Positions 16,889 to 26,022 are shown, counted from the stretch's first letter. The stretch: DNA of 64,000 bases from Myxococcus stipitatus DSM 14675 (GCF_000331735.1 NC_020126.1:10187501-10251500); one strand, 5' to 3'. Translations and numbers: made by a program. The notes: generated by a model not told the origin, from the letters alone.

Positions 16889-17994
16889 TCAGGCTCCTCT
16901 TCCGCGCTGCCCTCGACTCGCGTGGCGCCGTCCTGCTTCACCAGATACATCGGCTCGCAACGCGTCGCCTGGGCAATCCCTCTCGCCAGAGCCTCCGAGT
17001 GGGTCGTCACCCAGACCTGGCTGAATCGCGCCGCGTTCTGGATGAGCTTCCCCAGGGGCGCCATCAGGTCGGGGTGGAGGCTGGTCTCCGGCTCGTTGAG
17101 CGCGAGGAACTCGGGAGGACGCGGGCTCAGCAGCGCCGCCAGCAGACACAGGTAACGAAGGGTTCCATCCGACAGCTCCGCAGCGGCCATGGGCCGGCTC
17201 AGCCCAGGCATGTGGAGGAGCACGCTGAAGCGCCCTTCCTCGGAGCGCACCTCGAGCTTCGCTCCAGGGAACGCGTCCTCGATGCCCCGGGCCAACGCCC
17301 GGCCGTCCCCTATCTGGAGGATGGTCTGTAGCGCCGCGGCCAGGTCCGCGCCGTCATGCGCGAGCACCGGCGTCCTCACCCCGACGCGAGGATGTCGCAT
17401 GGGTGCGTCCGGGTCCGTGCGGAAGTGATGGTAGAAGCGCCACGCGCTGAACGTCCGCTGCACCTCCGACAGACGCGGGAACCGGTGCGGCTCACCGAGC
17501 TGGTCCAGCACCGACTCGGCACTCCACAGCTCCGTGGGAAACGTCACCCGCTTCCCCTCGACGTCGCGCATGAAGGCCGTGCGGTCCTTGCGCTCCATCA
17601 GCACCACCTTCCGCCCGCCGGAGATGGCCCACAGGTGCTCCGTCTTCACCTCGGGGTCCAGGCAGAAAGGGTCCACCACCGGGGGCGTCGGGTCGAACGG
17701 GACGATGCCGCAGGACAGCTCGTACACCAGCTCCGCCATCTCCACCTCCACCATCAGGCGGACGGGCTTGTGCTTCTGGCGCGGCCCCGCCCACATCACG
17801 CTCGGCGTCCCTCCCTCCTCCGCCAACGTCCTCGCGAGCCTCCCCTCCGCCGCGGCGGCCAACAGGAACAGCGCGCGGTACAGGTTCGTCTTGCCACTGC
17901 CGTTGGCGCCGACGATGACGTTCATCGGCCCCAGCTCCAACGAGAGCTGGCGCACCGAGCGATATCCCGCGATTCGCAAACGTTGGATGGGCAC
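16885..17994 (-). CDS. RecF/SMC-like AAA ATPase (COG4637 type)
   Basis: 369 residues. Walker A is VGANGSGKTNLYRAL (GANGSGKT 29-36); the C-terminal half has a signature-like AELSDGTLRYLCLLAALLSP and Walker B with D-loop EFLALNEPETSLHPDL, then an H-loop VWVTTHSEALA. Asn in place of the Walker B Asp is usual for this subgroup as I remember it. The N-terminus IQRLRIAGYRSVRQLSLEL is typical of stand-alone ABC-type ATPases related to RecF and OLD. There is no nuclease domain and no TOPRIM neighbour. The role is unknown, perhaps DNA end handling; coupling to truB is by a 4-base overlap. Confidence 0.85.
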   Translation of the reverse strand: MPIQRLRIAGYRSVRQLSLELGPMNVIVGANGSGKTNLYRALFLLAAAAEGRLARTLAEEGGTPSVMWAGPRQKHKPVRLMVEVEMAELVYELSCGIVPFDPTPPVVDPFCLDPEVKTEHLWAISGGRKVVLMERKDRTAFMRDVEGKRVTFPTELWSAESVLDQLGEPHRFPRLSEVQRTFSAWRFYHHFRTDPDAPMRHPRVGVRTPVLAHDGADLAAALQTILQIGDGRALARGIEDAFPGAKLEVRSEEGRFSVLLHMPGLSRPMAAAELSDGTLRYLCLLAALLSPRPPEFLALNEPETSLHPDLMAPLGKLIQNAARFSQVWVTTHSEALARGIAQATRCEPMYLVKQDGATRVEGSAEEEPE

Positions 17995-18042
17995 GGGCGC
18001 ACCCTAGCGCGCCGTGCCCTCGGGTCCACCTGAGACTGGGAC

Positions 18043-19428
18043 TCAGGGGGACGGGATGTGCACCGGGGCACCCGCCCACTCGGCCAGGCGGTTGAAGAAG
18101 AACGTGCGCCGAGGCTCCTCCAGCGCCGTCAGCGCCCCGTAGAAGCCGATGCCCTCCGGGTCCACCAACCGGTACGAGTCGTTGCGCGCATCCACCCCGA
18201 ACGCCGATGCACTCCACGGACTCAACGCACCGTCGAGGATGAGCACCTGCTTCGCGTGCAGCCGCGTCCACAGCTCCACCTTCAGCATGGGCAACGGGTT
18301 GTAGACCTTCGTCACGCCCACCGGCGGCAACAGCGTGGGCACCTGCTGCCCCGGGTAACGCAACAGCGGCAGCAGCTCCAGCTCGGGATACAGCGGCGCG
18401 CCCAGCTCCGTCGCGGTCTGGTAGCTCTCCGGCTCACCCGACGTCAGCAACGCCTGGTCCGAGAAGAGGTACGCGGGGCCCGCCACCATGTCCACGAAGT
18501 CGAACAGCGTCTGCGCCGGCGCCGTGGGCTCCGGGATGCTCGCGCAGCTGTAGGGCGCCAGCCCCATGTACTGCCAGAAGTTGAACGGCAAGCGCACCAC
18601 TCCGAACTCCAGCGCCTTGTCCGCGGGCACCGTCTCGAACGTGAAGCCCCAGGACACCTGCGCCTCCAACAACGGCGTCAGCTCCGCGCGCCGCTCCAGG
18701 GCCGCGCGCTGCACCGCCTTCAGCCGCTCACGGCACGTCGCATCCCCCACGTGCGCCAGGAAGTGCGCGGCACGCCCATCCCGCAACCCCAGGCTGTGGC
18801 GCTCCGCATACGCCAGCGTGCCCTGCACGTCGTTCGGGAAGAAGTAGCGATGCAGGATGGCCGCCGTGCCGCCACGGAACACGCCCGTCGACAGCCAGCG
18901 CGCGCCGTAGATCGTCTTGAAGACCTCCACCACGCGGTGCGCATCCGCCGCGGACTGCCAGACATCCAACAACCTCCAGTCCCGCGAGGCCGGCACCGAC
19001 GTCCCGTAGAAGCGGTGCTCCACCGTCACCTGGTTGCCCTTCAACAGGTCCACCGGCTCGGCGGCGATGGGCTCCGCGAAGATCTCCGCGCCCTCCGTGT
19101 CGATGACCATCGGCGCCGTCACCGAGCGGTGGAACAACGTCATCCGCTGGAGGAACTTCTCCCCCTGGGGATTGCGATGGTCCGCGGGCTGCTCGAAGTC
19201 GAGCGTGAAGAAGCGGAAGTCGGCGATGTGCTCATCCCCCAGAATCGTGACCCCCGGGAGTGCCTCCAAGCGCGTGCGGATGTCGTCGACGACGGCCCGC
19301 GTCTGGGATTGAGTCTCCCCCGAGGGCGCCTGCTCCCGCCCTCCCACCGTCGAGTCACCACACGCCGCCAGCATCACCACCGCCAGCATCCCCGCCACCC
19401 CGCGCAGCTGTCCGTGTCCTGCCAACAT
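18043..19428 (-). CDS. PS-10/S28-type tripeptidyl peptidase homologue, apparently catalytically dead lipoprotein
   Basis: 461 residues. The signal peptide has a lipobox (VVMLAAC, lipid-modified C23), so it is an envelope lipoprotein. HIADFRFFTLDFEQPADH, TVEHRFYGTS and the WLSTGVFRGGTAAILHRYFFPNDVQG block resemble secreted tripeptidyl aminopeptidases of the PS-10/S28 group. Where active members have TGxSKGG, this has TGVFRGG (F184 in place of Ser). The later DPWS motif reads LSPWS (S403), and the expected GNHGA near the end reads GFYGA (F429). All three triad positions therefore seem substituted. It is probably a non-catalytic binding protein. The ATG at 19428 has GAGGAG upstream. Confidence 0.8.
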   Translation of the reverse strand: MLAGHGQLRGVAGMLAVVMLAACGDSTVGGREQAPSGETQSQTRAVVDDIRTRLEALPGVTILGDEHIADFRFFTLDFEQPADHRNPQGEKFLQRMTLFHRSVTAPMVIDTEGAEIFAEPIAAEPVDLLKGNQVTVEHRFYGTSVPASRDWRLLDVWQSAADAHRVVEVFKTIYGARWLSTGVFRGGTAAILHRYFFPNDVQGTLAYAERHSLGLRDGRAAHFLAHVGDATCRERLKAVQRAALERRAELTPLLEAQVSWGFTFETVPADKALEFGVVRLPFNFWQYMGLAPYSCASIPEPTAPAQTLFDFVDMVAGPAYLFSDQALLTSGEPESYQTATELGAPLYPELELLPLLRYPGQQVPTLLPPVGVTKVYNPLPMLKVELWTRLHAKQVLILDGALSPWSASAFGVDARNDSYRLVDPEGIGFYGALTALEEPRRTFFFNRLAEWAGAPVHIPSP

Positions 19429-19652
19429 GTCTGACTCCTCCCTCGTGAACATCGCCCTCGGGGCCCGCGGCACGCACGGCGCCACCCCCCATGCGACGTT
19501 TCGGAGACACGGTGAGCAGACCCCTGGCGCACACGCGCGGGGAGCTCACCCGGTTCTCGAGAGAGACTGGCACGGAGAGGCCGAAGCGGAAGGCCCTCCG
19601 AGGTCACGGCGTGGACGCGGGTCACCCCACCCACGCCGTGCGGTGCGGCACG

Positions 19653-20414
19653 TCAGTCGCGCCTGCTGCCATCGGGGCGGAGGCCCCACTGGTCGTCTTG
19701 CGTCTCCGGCTTCCCCTTCGGCTTCAGGTGCGCGAAGGACAGCGTGAGCTCCACGGCGAACTCACGCTTCTCCGGAGGCTGGCCCAAGTAGATGTACTTG
19801 GTCGCGTTCTCCATGCAGGGGTTCAACATCGCCACCGACGCGGGCGTCACCTTCGCCTTCACGCCCTGGCCACTCGCATCGAATCGCGCGCGAAGCTGGT
19901 ACCTGCGCGGAATGCCTCCGTCGCGGAGGATGGCCTCGTTGCCACAGTAGTCGTATTTCTTCAGGTGCTTCGCGAGCATGACCGCCCCCCAGTCCTCGTT
20001 GTTCCTGGGCAGGGGCTTGGGACGCGGCGGCACGGGCTTCTCGACCACCGCGGGGGGCGGCTCGACGGGCACGGGCCTCGCGGGCACGGGCACCGGCACC
20101 GGGATGGGAACGGGCACCAGCGTCGCCGCCTGGGCCGGCCGTCGCGGCGGCGGGGCGGGCTCCGGGCGCAGCGCGAGCATCGCGATACCTCCCGCCAGAC
20201 CTCCAGCGACGACGACTCCCGCGACAGCGAACGCCACCACGGCCCCGTTCTTCGACGGCGGAGGCCGCACCGGCGCGGTGGTCGGCCGCCGCCACTGAGG
20301 CGAGCCCGGGGGCGGTCTCGCCGCGCCACAGTGAGCGCAGACAGGCTCCTGCTCCGCGAGCTTGAGGAAGGGGGCACCACAATGCAGACACCGGACACGA
20401 GCTGAGCTGGCCAC
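19653..20414 (-). CDS. Zinc-ribbon, single-pass, AgmX/PglI-like envelope protein
   Basis: 253 residues. The N-terminal zinc ribbon has C9-x2-C12 and C26-x2-C29, followed by one transmembrane helix (about 57-82), then a Val-Pro-rich periplasm-spanning linker (VPVPIPVPVPVP). The C-terminal domain resembles the AgmX/PglI C-terminal domain of myxobacteria: YQLRARFDASGQGVKAKV, a conserved Cys in NPCME, and a closing beta region. This layout is TonB-like and is common in gliding-motility and envelope proteins of Myxococcus. It is probably monocistronic. The domain call is from memory of the pattern. Confidence 0.65.
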   Translation of the reverse strand: MASSARVRCLHCGAPFLKLAEQEPVCAHCGAARPPPGSPQWRRPTTAPVRPPPSKNGAVVAFAVAGVVVAGGLAGGIAMLALRPEPAPPPRRPAQAATLVPVPIPVPVPVPARPVPVEPPPAVVEKPVPPRPKPLPRNNEDWGAVMLAKHLKKYDYCGNEAILRDGGIPRRYQLRARFDASGQGVKAKVTPASVAMLNPCMENATKYIYLGQPPEKREFAVELTLSFAHLKPKGKPETQDDQWGLRPDGSRRD

Positions 20415-20443
20415 GTCCGGAGTCTACCCGCAGTCGTGCCCCC

Positions 20444-22696
20444 TCACGGAGGCCCTCCGCGCGGCGCCCCCAGGGTCCGCAGGAAGAACAGGCCCAGGTC
20501 GTCATGGTAGTAGCGATAAGCCCCACCCATGGGTGTGTGCGGCTGCCCGGGCATGAGGAGCAATTCGAAGTGCTTGCCCGCTCGGATGAGCGCGTCCGCC
20601 ATGCGCATCGTCACCGAGAGCGAGGCATTCACGTCCCCCGTGCCGTGCATCATCTTCAGCGGACCCTTCAAGTTCCCCGCGAGCGCGAAGTTGGAGCCGT
20701 CCGCGTAGCCCTGGGGATTCACACCCGGCAGGTTGAGGTAGGGCTCGTTGATGATGGCCTCCTCCTCCAGCGCGCCCGGCGCTCCCGCATAGCCCGCCTT
20801 GAAGAAGTCCGGCGCCGTCAGCATGCCTCGCAGCGCGAAGTAGCCCCCCCACGAGTGGCCATGGATGCCCACCCGCTCCAGGTCCATCCACGGACGCGTG
20901 GCGGCCACCTGCTTCATCCCCGTGACGTAGTCGGGAATCTCCGTCTGCCCCACGCGGCCATAGTGCGCGTCCTGGAACGCCTTGCTCCGCCCCGGTCCCC
21001 CACGCGGGTCCAGCATCATCACGATGAAACCCAGTTGCGAGAAGCCGGAGGCAATCTGCGGCATCGCATCCCCCGCGTAGCTCCACGGGACGATGTTCAT
21101 GAAGGGCCCCGCGTAGATGTACGCGAGCACGGGGTAGCGCTTCGTGGGGTCGAAGTCGCGAGGCTTGTAGAGCACGCCGTACAAGGGCGTGACCCCGTCC
21201 GCGGCCTTCACCGTGAAGCCCTCGGGAGGGACGTAGCCCAGCGCCTCCACCGCGCTCGCATCCGCGGTGGTGAGCCGCACGCGCTTGTCGCCCTCCACGC
21301 TCGCCAGCTCCCGCACCCGGGGCATGGTGCGCGTGGACCATGAATCCAGGTAGTGCTCCCGCGAGGGCGACATCACGACGTAGTGCATCCCCGAGCCCGA
21401 GGAGAGCCGCTTCAAGACGCCGCCCTTCATCGTGCCCCGATAGAAGACGTGCTCGTAGGGCGCGCCTCGCTCGGCGGAGGCCGTCACGTAGAACGCGTCT
21501 CCTCGCGGTGACACGCCCAGCACCTCGTGCACGGGGAAGGCGCCGCGCGTGAGCTGCTTCACGAGCTTCCCCGCGCCGTCATACAGATACACGTGGCGCC
21601 AGCCGTCCCGCTCCGACAACCACAGGTAGCCTCGGCCCTCCGGCAGCGCCGTCACCTGCTTCGCCCAGCGGTCCGTCGCGAAGTCCAACCCCGCGACGAA
21701 GCTCTCCGGCCGCTCCTCGCGCAGCACGCGCTTGCGCTGCCCCGACACCGGGTCCACCGCCGTGAGGTCCAGCCGCTTCGCGTCGCGAGAGAGGTGCAGG
21801 CACAGGACCTGGGTCCCCTCGGGATTCCAGCCCGCGAGCCAGTCGTAGGTCTCTCCCTCGACGGGCGCCACGCGCGTCACCTTGCCCGTCGCCACCTCGA
21901 CCAGGTGGAGCTCCGCGCGCGGCAGCGGTGTCCCCGTCTTCGCGTAGGGCACCGTCGTCACCTTCTCCAGCGCGCTGGAGTAGTCCACCACGGGAATCTT
22001 GTGGACCCCTCTCGCGTCCTCCCTCCACACCGCGACGAAGCGCCCGTCCGGCGACCACGCCCGCTCCGGAATCCGCCACTCGAGGAACTCCTCTCCCGCG
22101 CGCTCCACCACCGGGGCCCCCTCCGCGCCCAGCACCGCGAAGCCGCCCTGACGCTGCACCGCCACGGCGCCTCCTCGCGGCGCGAGGAAGTGCGTGCGGG
22201 ACAGCGTCAGCGCGGCGCGGTCCTCCGGGGCGAGCAGGGTGACTCGGCCTCCTGTCAGGCCCAGCGCGAAGGTCTTCCCCTCCAGCCGGAACACGATGCC
22301 CTGCTCATCCGGCGCGATGGCCACCTCCACGAAGCGCGGCGCCGTGACGGGCTTGCCCAACAGCGTGGACAGTTGCTCCCGGAGGGACTCACTGGAGACC
22401 AACGGCTGGAGCGCGCCCGTCTTCGCGTGCGCCAGCGTCCAGGTGCCGCCGTCGTCGCCCTCGCGAGCCCAGAAGACCAGGCGGTCTCCGTCGCGCAGCC
22501 ACTTCGGCACGACGCGGCTGTCCCGCATCAACGTCACCCACCGGCTGAACCGGTCCGCGAAGTCCAACTTCGCCTGGACCTTCGCGTCCGGCACCGGGCC
22601 GAAGGTGGAGGCAAGCGCCGGGGCATCCAGCTCCTGGGCTCGCGCGCTCGACAGCGACACGAGCAGCACCCCCAGGGACACGAGTGGAAGTCTCAT
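20444..22696 (-). CDS. Dipeptidyl peptidase IV-type S9 serine peptidase
   Basis: 750 residues with a Sec signal peptide (VSLGVLLVSLSSARA, cleavage near 19), so periplasmic or secreted. The N-terminal beta-propeller (DPP4 N-terminal domain, about 60-500) precedes the alpha/beta hydrolase. The catalytic triad is intact: S615 in GHSWGG, D688 in GTGDVNAS and H720 in GQPHTPMG. DPP4-type enzymes release Xaa-Pro dipeptides from N-termini; in a predatory bacterium it probably serves peptide scavenging. It is divergent from the LysR gene with 76 bp between them, a standard layout for regulator and target. ATG 22696 has GAGG upstream. Confidence 0.92.
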   Translation of the reverse strand: MRLPLVSLGVLLVSLSSARAQELDAPALASTFGPVPDAKVQAKLDFADRFSRWVTLMRDSRVVPKWLRDGDRLVFWAREGDDGGTWTLAHAKTGALQPLVSSESLREQLSTLLGKPVTAPRFVEVAIAPDEQGIVFRLEGKTFALGLTGGRVTLLAPEDRAALTLSRTHFLAPRGGAVAVQRQGGFAVLGAEGAPVVERAGEEFLEWRIPERAWSPDGRFVAVWREDARGVHKIPVVDYSSALEKVTTVPYAKTGTPLPRAELHLVEVATGKVTRVAPVEGETYDWLAGWNPEGTQVLCLHLSRDAKRLDLTAVDPVSGQRKRVLREERPESFVAGLDFATDRWAKQVTALPEGRGYLWLSERDGWRHVYLYDGAGKLVKQLTRGAFPVHEVLGVSPRGDAFYVTASAERGAPYEHVFYRGTMKGGVLKRLSSGSGMHYVVMSPSREHYLDSWSTRTMPRVRELASVEGDKRVRLTTADASAVEALGYVPPEGFTVKAADGVTPLYGVLYKPRDFDPTKRYPVLAYIYAGPFMNIVPWSYAGDAMPQIASGFSQLGFIVMMLDPRGGPGRSKAFQDAHYGRVGQTEIPDYVTGMKQVAATRPWMDLERVGIHGHSWGGYFALRGMLTAPDFFKAGYAGAPGALEEEAIINEPYLNLPGVNPQGYADGSNFALAGNLKGPLKMMHGTGDVNASLSVTMRMADALIRAGKHFELLLMPGQPHTPMGGAYRYYHDDLGLFFLRTLGAPRGGPP

Positions 22697-22772
22697 GCCT
22701 CGATGGTAGGGAGCGCCATCCTTCACCACCAATATATCTTCGGGCCCGGATTGAGACGGCTATCGTCTCGAT
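22697..22772. promoter_or_regulatory. Divergent promoter region with LysR-type palindrome
   Basis: 76 bp between the DPP4 gene and the lysR gene. It holds a perfect inverted repeat GAGACG-gctat-CGTCTC (22753-22769), ending four bases before the LysR start, and an AT-rich stretch AATATATCTT (22731-22740) that may serve as a -10. The palindrome is a plausible autoregulatory LysR site. Confidence 0.5.
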
Positions 22773-23678
22773 ATGGAATTCCGTCAGCTCGAGCTCTTCG
22801 TCGCCGTGGCGGAGGAGCTGCACTTCGGACGCGCCGCCGCGCGCGTGGGCATGGCCCAGCCGCCCTTCAGCCAGCGGATTCGAGGGCTGGAGGCCGAGCT
22901 GGGTGTCCAGCTGCTCACCCGCACCAGCCGCCGCGTGGCCCTCACCGCCGCGGGGACGCAGCTGCTGGAGGATGCCCGCTCGCTGCTCTCCCGGCGCGCG
23001 GACGTGGTCCACGCCGTCCAGCGGGCCGCGAGCGGACAGGCGGGCACGTTGCGCGTGGGCTTCGCCGCGTCCTCGGCCTTCGGCGTGCTGCCCGACATCG
23101 TGCTCCGCTTCCGCACCCGCTTCCCCGACGTGAAGCTGGAGCTGGATGACAGCGAGTCGCTCGACGTGCGCGCCGCGCTCGCCACGGGCGCCCTGGACGT
23201 GGCCATCGTCCGCGCGCCCTTCCGCCCCGAGGGCCTCATCGTCGAGCGGCTGCTGCGAGAGCGCTTCGTCCTCGCCCTCCCCGCCCGGCACCCTCGGGCG
23301 CGGCAGAAGGTCGTGGCGCTGTCCTCGCTCGCCCACGAGCCCTTCGTCCTCTTTCCTCGCCACTCCGCGCCCGGCCTGCACGACACCGTGACGAGCATGT
23401 GTCTGGCCGCGGGCTTCTCGCCCCACATCCGACAGGAAGCCAGCTCCTGGCCCTCCGTCGTGGGCATGGTGGAGGCGGGGCTGGGCATCACCATCGCCCC
23501 CGCGTCCTCCCAGGCGCTGCGGCCCAAGGGCGTCGTGTTCCGTCCGCTCAGCGGTGCCCCGGCTCACGCGGAGCTGGCGGTGGCCTTCCTGGGCCCCCAG
23601 CCCTCTCCCGCCGTGCAGCACTTCCGCGCCCTCGCACACGAAGCCGTCTCCCGCTCCGGCAAGAACACGTCCGAATGA
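22773..23678 (+). CDS. LysR family transcriptional regulator
   Basis: 301 residues. The N-terminal helix-turn-helix is typical: MEFRQLELFVAVAEELHFGRAAARVGMAQPPFSQRIRGLEAELGVQLLTR. The rest is the two-lobed LysR effector-binding domain (GTLRVGFAAS from about 91, then DVAIVRAPF, GLGITIAPASS). It most likely regulates the divergent DPP4 peptidase gene and itself through the palindrome that overlaps its leader. No strong Shine-Dalgarno precedes the ATG, so expression may be low. A hairpin 45 bp after the stop may terminate the transcript. Confidence 0.93.
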   Translation: MEFRQLELFVAVAEELHFGRAAARVGMAQPPFSQRIRGLEAELGVQLLTRTSRRVALTAAGTQLLEDARSLLSRRADVVHAVQRAASGQAGTLRVGFAASSAFGVLPDIVLRFRTRFPDVKLELDDSESLDVRAALATGALDVAIVRAPFRPEGLIVERLLRERFVLALPARHPRARQKVVALSSLAHEPFVLFPRHSAPGLHDTVTSMCLAAGFSPHIRQEASSWPSVVGMVEAGLGITIAPASSQALRPKGVVFRPLSGAPAHAELAVAFLGPQPSPAVQHFRALAHEAVSRSGKNTSE

Positions 23679-24162
23679 CACCTCCGGTGAGCGGCTTCAC
23701 CGCCCACCCGTCCCGCGCACGGGCGCGCCAGCCTCACCTCCCTGGCGCGCGAGACTTCATCGCTCGACGCGGCGGCTCCGGCGAGGACGCGACGGCTCGA
23801 GCGGCTGCGTGTCGTTGGCGGCCTCCTGTGCCGCGCCCAGGCTGAACCAGAAGGGGCACAGCAGCGGAGGCAAGCCTCCGGTCTCCAACGGGAGCTTCAC
23901 CACCCGAGGCCCCTTCCAGGCCGGACCCGCCTCCGTGCTTCGCTTGCGTCGACTGGCTCGGAGCGCCATCAGTGGCTCCGCTCGTGTCGCGAGCACGAGC
24001 CCTCCTGCGTGCTGACGTGTGGGCATGACCCTGCGACTCGGGGAGCGGCCGCGAAATGGCACGCTCCCGATGCATCCCTCATGGGTGTCGGCATGCGCGG
24101 TCAACTAGCGAGTTGACAGTTTCCTGTCAATTGAAACGCCCGAGAAAATACAGAACACGCGT
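23679..24162. other. 484 bp convergent intergenic region
   Basis: It lies between lysR (rightward) and araC (leftward). It holds a hairpin at 23723-23750. A 70-codon leftward frame from ATG 23970 has GGAG upstream but an unremarkable sequence, and I do not call it. An AT-richer stretch GTTGACAGTTTCCTGTCAATTGAAA (24111-24135) contains TTGACAG-tttc-CTGTCAA, a perfect 7 bp inverted repeat with 4-base loop beyond the end of the araC gene, possibly its terminator or an operator. Confidence 0.45.
23723..23750 (+). terminator. Hairpin downstream of lysR
   Basis: GCGCGCCAG / CTGGCGCGC, a 9 bp perfect stem with a 10-base loop, 45 bp after the lysR stop. No T-run follows, so termination is likely but not certain. 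Confidence 0.45.
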
Positions 24163-25044
24163 TCAGCGCACCCCTGCCTCCATCCGTCGCCTCCATGCGG
24201 CGGGTGTCACACCATGGACGCGGCGGAAGAGACGGATGAAGTGCGTCACATCCGCGTACCCCACCCGCTCCGCGACGATGTCGACACGCTCGTCGGTGTG
24301 GCGCAGACGGCTGCGGGCCTCGGCCATCCGGCACTCGAGAATCCACTCCCCCACCGAGCGCCCCGTCTCCTGTCGCACCACCTGCGCGACATGCGGCGCG
24401 GAGCGGCCCAGCTCCCGCGCCACCTTCGCGAGCGACAGCGGCTCCAGGCAGTGGGTCTCGATGTACGACAGCGCGCGGCGGCTCAGCCCCACCGAGGCGG
24501 GCTCCACCGCGGCCTCCGGAGAGCTCATCCGCTCCAGCTCGATGAGCACCAGCCGGAGCAGGGCCAGGCTCGCCTCATCGCTGCCCCGCTCGCTCCGTGC
24601 CTGCTCCTCCTCCATCAGCCGCATCCAGCGCAGCAGGCGCCGGCGCTGAGCGAGCGTGGGACGCAGCACGGGATGACAGCCCCCTCGGACACGCAGCAGG
24701 GGTCGCAGCCGCGCCTCGCGCTCCTCCGGGTCGTCCGACAGCGCCTCCAGGTAGAAGCCCAGCCCCAGCGCCTGGGCATCCGAGTGCTCCCGCCCATGCG
24801 CATCCCCAGGTGGGATGAGGTGCACGTCTCCCGCGCGCAGCACCAGCTCTCCCGCGTGCCGGACATGGGACTCACCCTTCAACACCAGCACCACCGCGGC
24901 GTAGGAGTGTACGACGGCGTGACGAGGGACTCGCAGCGAGCCCTGAGACAGCGGGCCTATCCACGTGAGCCGTCGCTTCTCCTCGAAGTCGCGCCGCAGC
25001 GCGGAGTCCCAGTGGGTGTGAGCGGGCGGTGAGGCTGGCGACAT
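24163..25044 (-). CDS. AraC family transcriptional regulator
   Basis: 293 residues. The N-terminal cupin-type sensor domain (about 20-150) includes HSYAAVVLVLKGESHVRHAGELVLRAGDVHLIPPGDAHG. The C-terminal double helix-turn-helix has LSLAKVARELGRSAPHVAQVVRQETGRSVGEWILECRMAEARSRL and the diagnostic VAERVGYADVTHFIRLFRRVHGVTPAAWRR. It follows the oxidoreductase gene by 45 bp on the same strand and may regulate it. The ligand is unknown. The ATG has AAGGGCCC upstream. Confidence 0.93.
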   Translation of the reverse strand: MSPASPPAHTHWDSALRRDFEEKRRLTWIGPLSQGSLRVPRHAVVHSYAAVVLVLKGESHVRHAGELVLRAGDVHLIPPGDAHGREHSDAQALGLGFYLEALSDDPEEREARLRPLLRVRGGCHPVLRPTLAQRRRLLRWMRLMEEEQARSERGSDEASLALLRLVLIELERMSSPEAAVEPASVGLSRRALSYIETHCLEPLSLAKVARELGRSAPHVAQVVRQETGRSVGEWILECRMAEARSRLRHTDERVDIVAERVGYADVTHFIRLFRRVHGVTPAAWRRRMEAGVR

Positions 25045-25089
25045 GGTGGGCCCTTCGTAGCGGGCGGGGGAGTCGGGCTCAACCTCGCG

Positions 25090-26022
25090 TCACTTCGCGG
25101 GGCCCGCTCCCACCGCCTCCATGTTGAGCAGGTGGTTCATCCGATAGGCGGCCTGGGCTCCCGCGGCCGCGGACACCAGCGCGCCCTGCAACCGGGTGGT
25201 GAGGTCTCCCGCCGCGAAGACGCCCGGGAGGGAGGTCTCCAGGGAGGCGTCCACCTTCACGAAGCCCAGCTCGTCCAACGCGAGCCCCAAGTCCTTCACC
25301 AGCGACACCTGCCGCTGCGCCGGGTGCACCACCAGGACGTCCTGCGCCACCCGAGCCCCATCCTCCAGCTCCACGGCCTCCAGCGCCTTCGCATCCGCCG
25401 AGAGCACCAGCCGTCGGACGCGGCCCTCCACGATGCGCACCTCCGCGCGGACCAGCCGCTCGCGCTGCTCGGCCGAGAGCTGGAAGCCGCCCTGGGTGTA
25501 GAGCGTGATGTTCGAGGACCAGCCCTTCAGGAAGAGGGCGAAGTCGACGTAGAGGCTCGCGTCCGCGTTGGCGAGCACACCCCAGGCGCGGTCGCGGACC
25601 TCCCACCCGTGGCAGTAGGGACACTGGAAGACCGCATGGCCCCAGAGCTCGCGGTAGCCCGGCACGTCGGGAATCTCATCCACCAGGCCGGTGGCGAGGA
25701 GCACGCGGCGGGCCTCCACCTTCACGCCGTCCGCCAGCGTCACGTGGAAGCGCGCGCCCGCACGCTGGATGCTCGCGACGCGCACGTCGCGCAGGTCGAC
25801 GTCGTAGGGGCGGAGCTGCTCGCGGCCGATGGCGCGGAACTCCGAGGGCGGCAGGCCATCCCGGGTGACGAAGCCCTGCATGTGCTCCGCCCTCGCGTTG
25901 CGCGGAGTGCCCGCGTCACAGAGCAGCACGCGCTTGCGCCCACGCCCCAGCACCAGCGCGGCGCTCAAGCCCGCGGGACCTCCCCCGACAATCACCACGT
26001 CCTTCTCGAGAAAATCGCTCAT
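25090..26022 (-). CDS. FAD-dependent thioredoxin reductase-like oxidoreductase
   Basis: 310 residues. The FAD dinucleotide fold is VVIVGGGPAGLSAALVLGRG (9-28), the redox-active dithiol CPYC is at 134-137 (in VFQCPYCHGWE), and the closing FAD motif is GVFAAGDLTTRLQGALVSAAAGAQAA. CPYCHGWE is typical of low-molecular-weight dithiol oxidases and thioredoxin reductase-like enzymes rather than classical TrxB (CATC). The NAD(P)-binding segment (WGVLANADASLYVDFALFLKGW) lacks a clear GxGxxG, so it may use O2 or another acceptor in place of NADPH. ATG 26022 (MSDFLEK) is the natural start. Confidence 0.88.
   Translation of the reverse strand: MSDFLEKDVVIVGGGPAGLSAALVLGRGRKRVLLCDAGTPRNARAEHMQGFVTRDGLPPSEFRAIGREQLRPYDVDLRDVRVASIQRAGARFHVTLADGVKVEARRVLLATGLVDEIPDVPGYRELWGHAVFQCPYCHGWEVRDRAWGVLANADASLYVDFALFLKGWSSNITLYTQGGFQLSAEQRERLVRAEVRIVEGRVRRLVLSADAKALEAVELEDGARVAQDVLVVHPAQRQVSLVKDLGLALDELGFVKVDASLETSLPGVFAAGDLTTRLQGALVSAAAGAQAAYRMNHLLNMEAVGAGPAK

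Noticed and set aside
23757..24104. A 70-115 residue leftward frame downstream of lysR
   Set aside because: An ATG at 23970 has GGAG upstream, but the peptide is low in secondary-structure signal, shows no family resemblance and lies between convergent genes.
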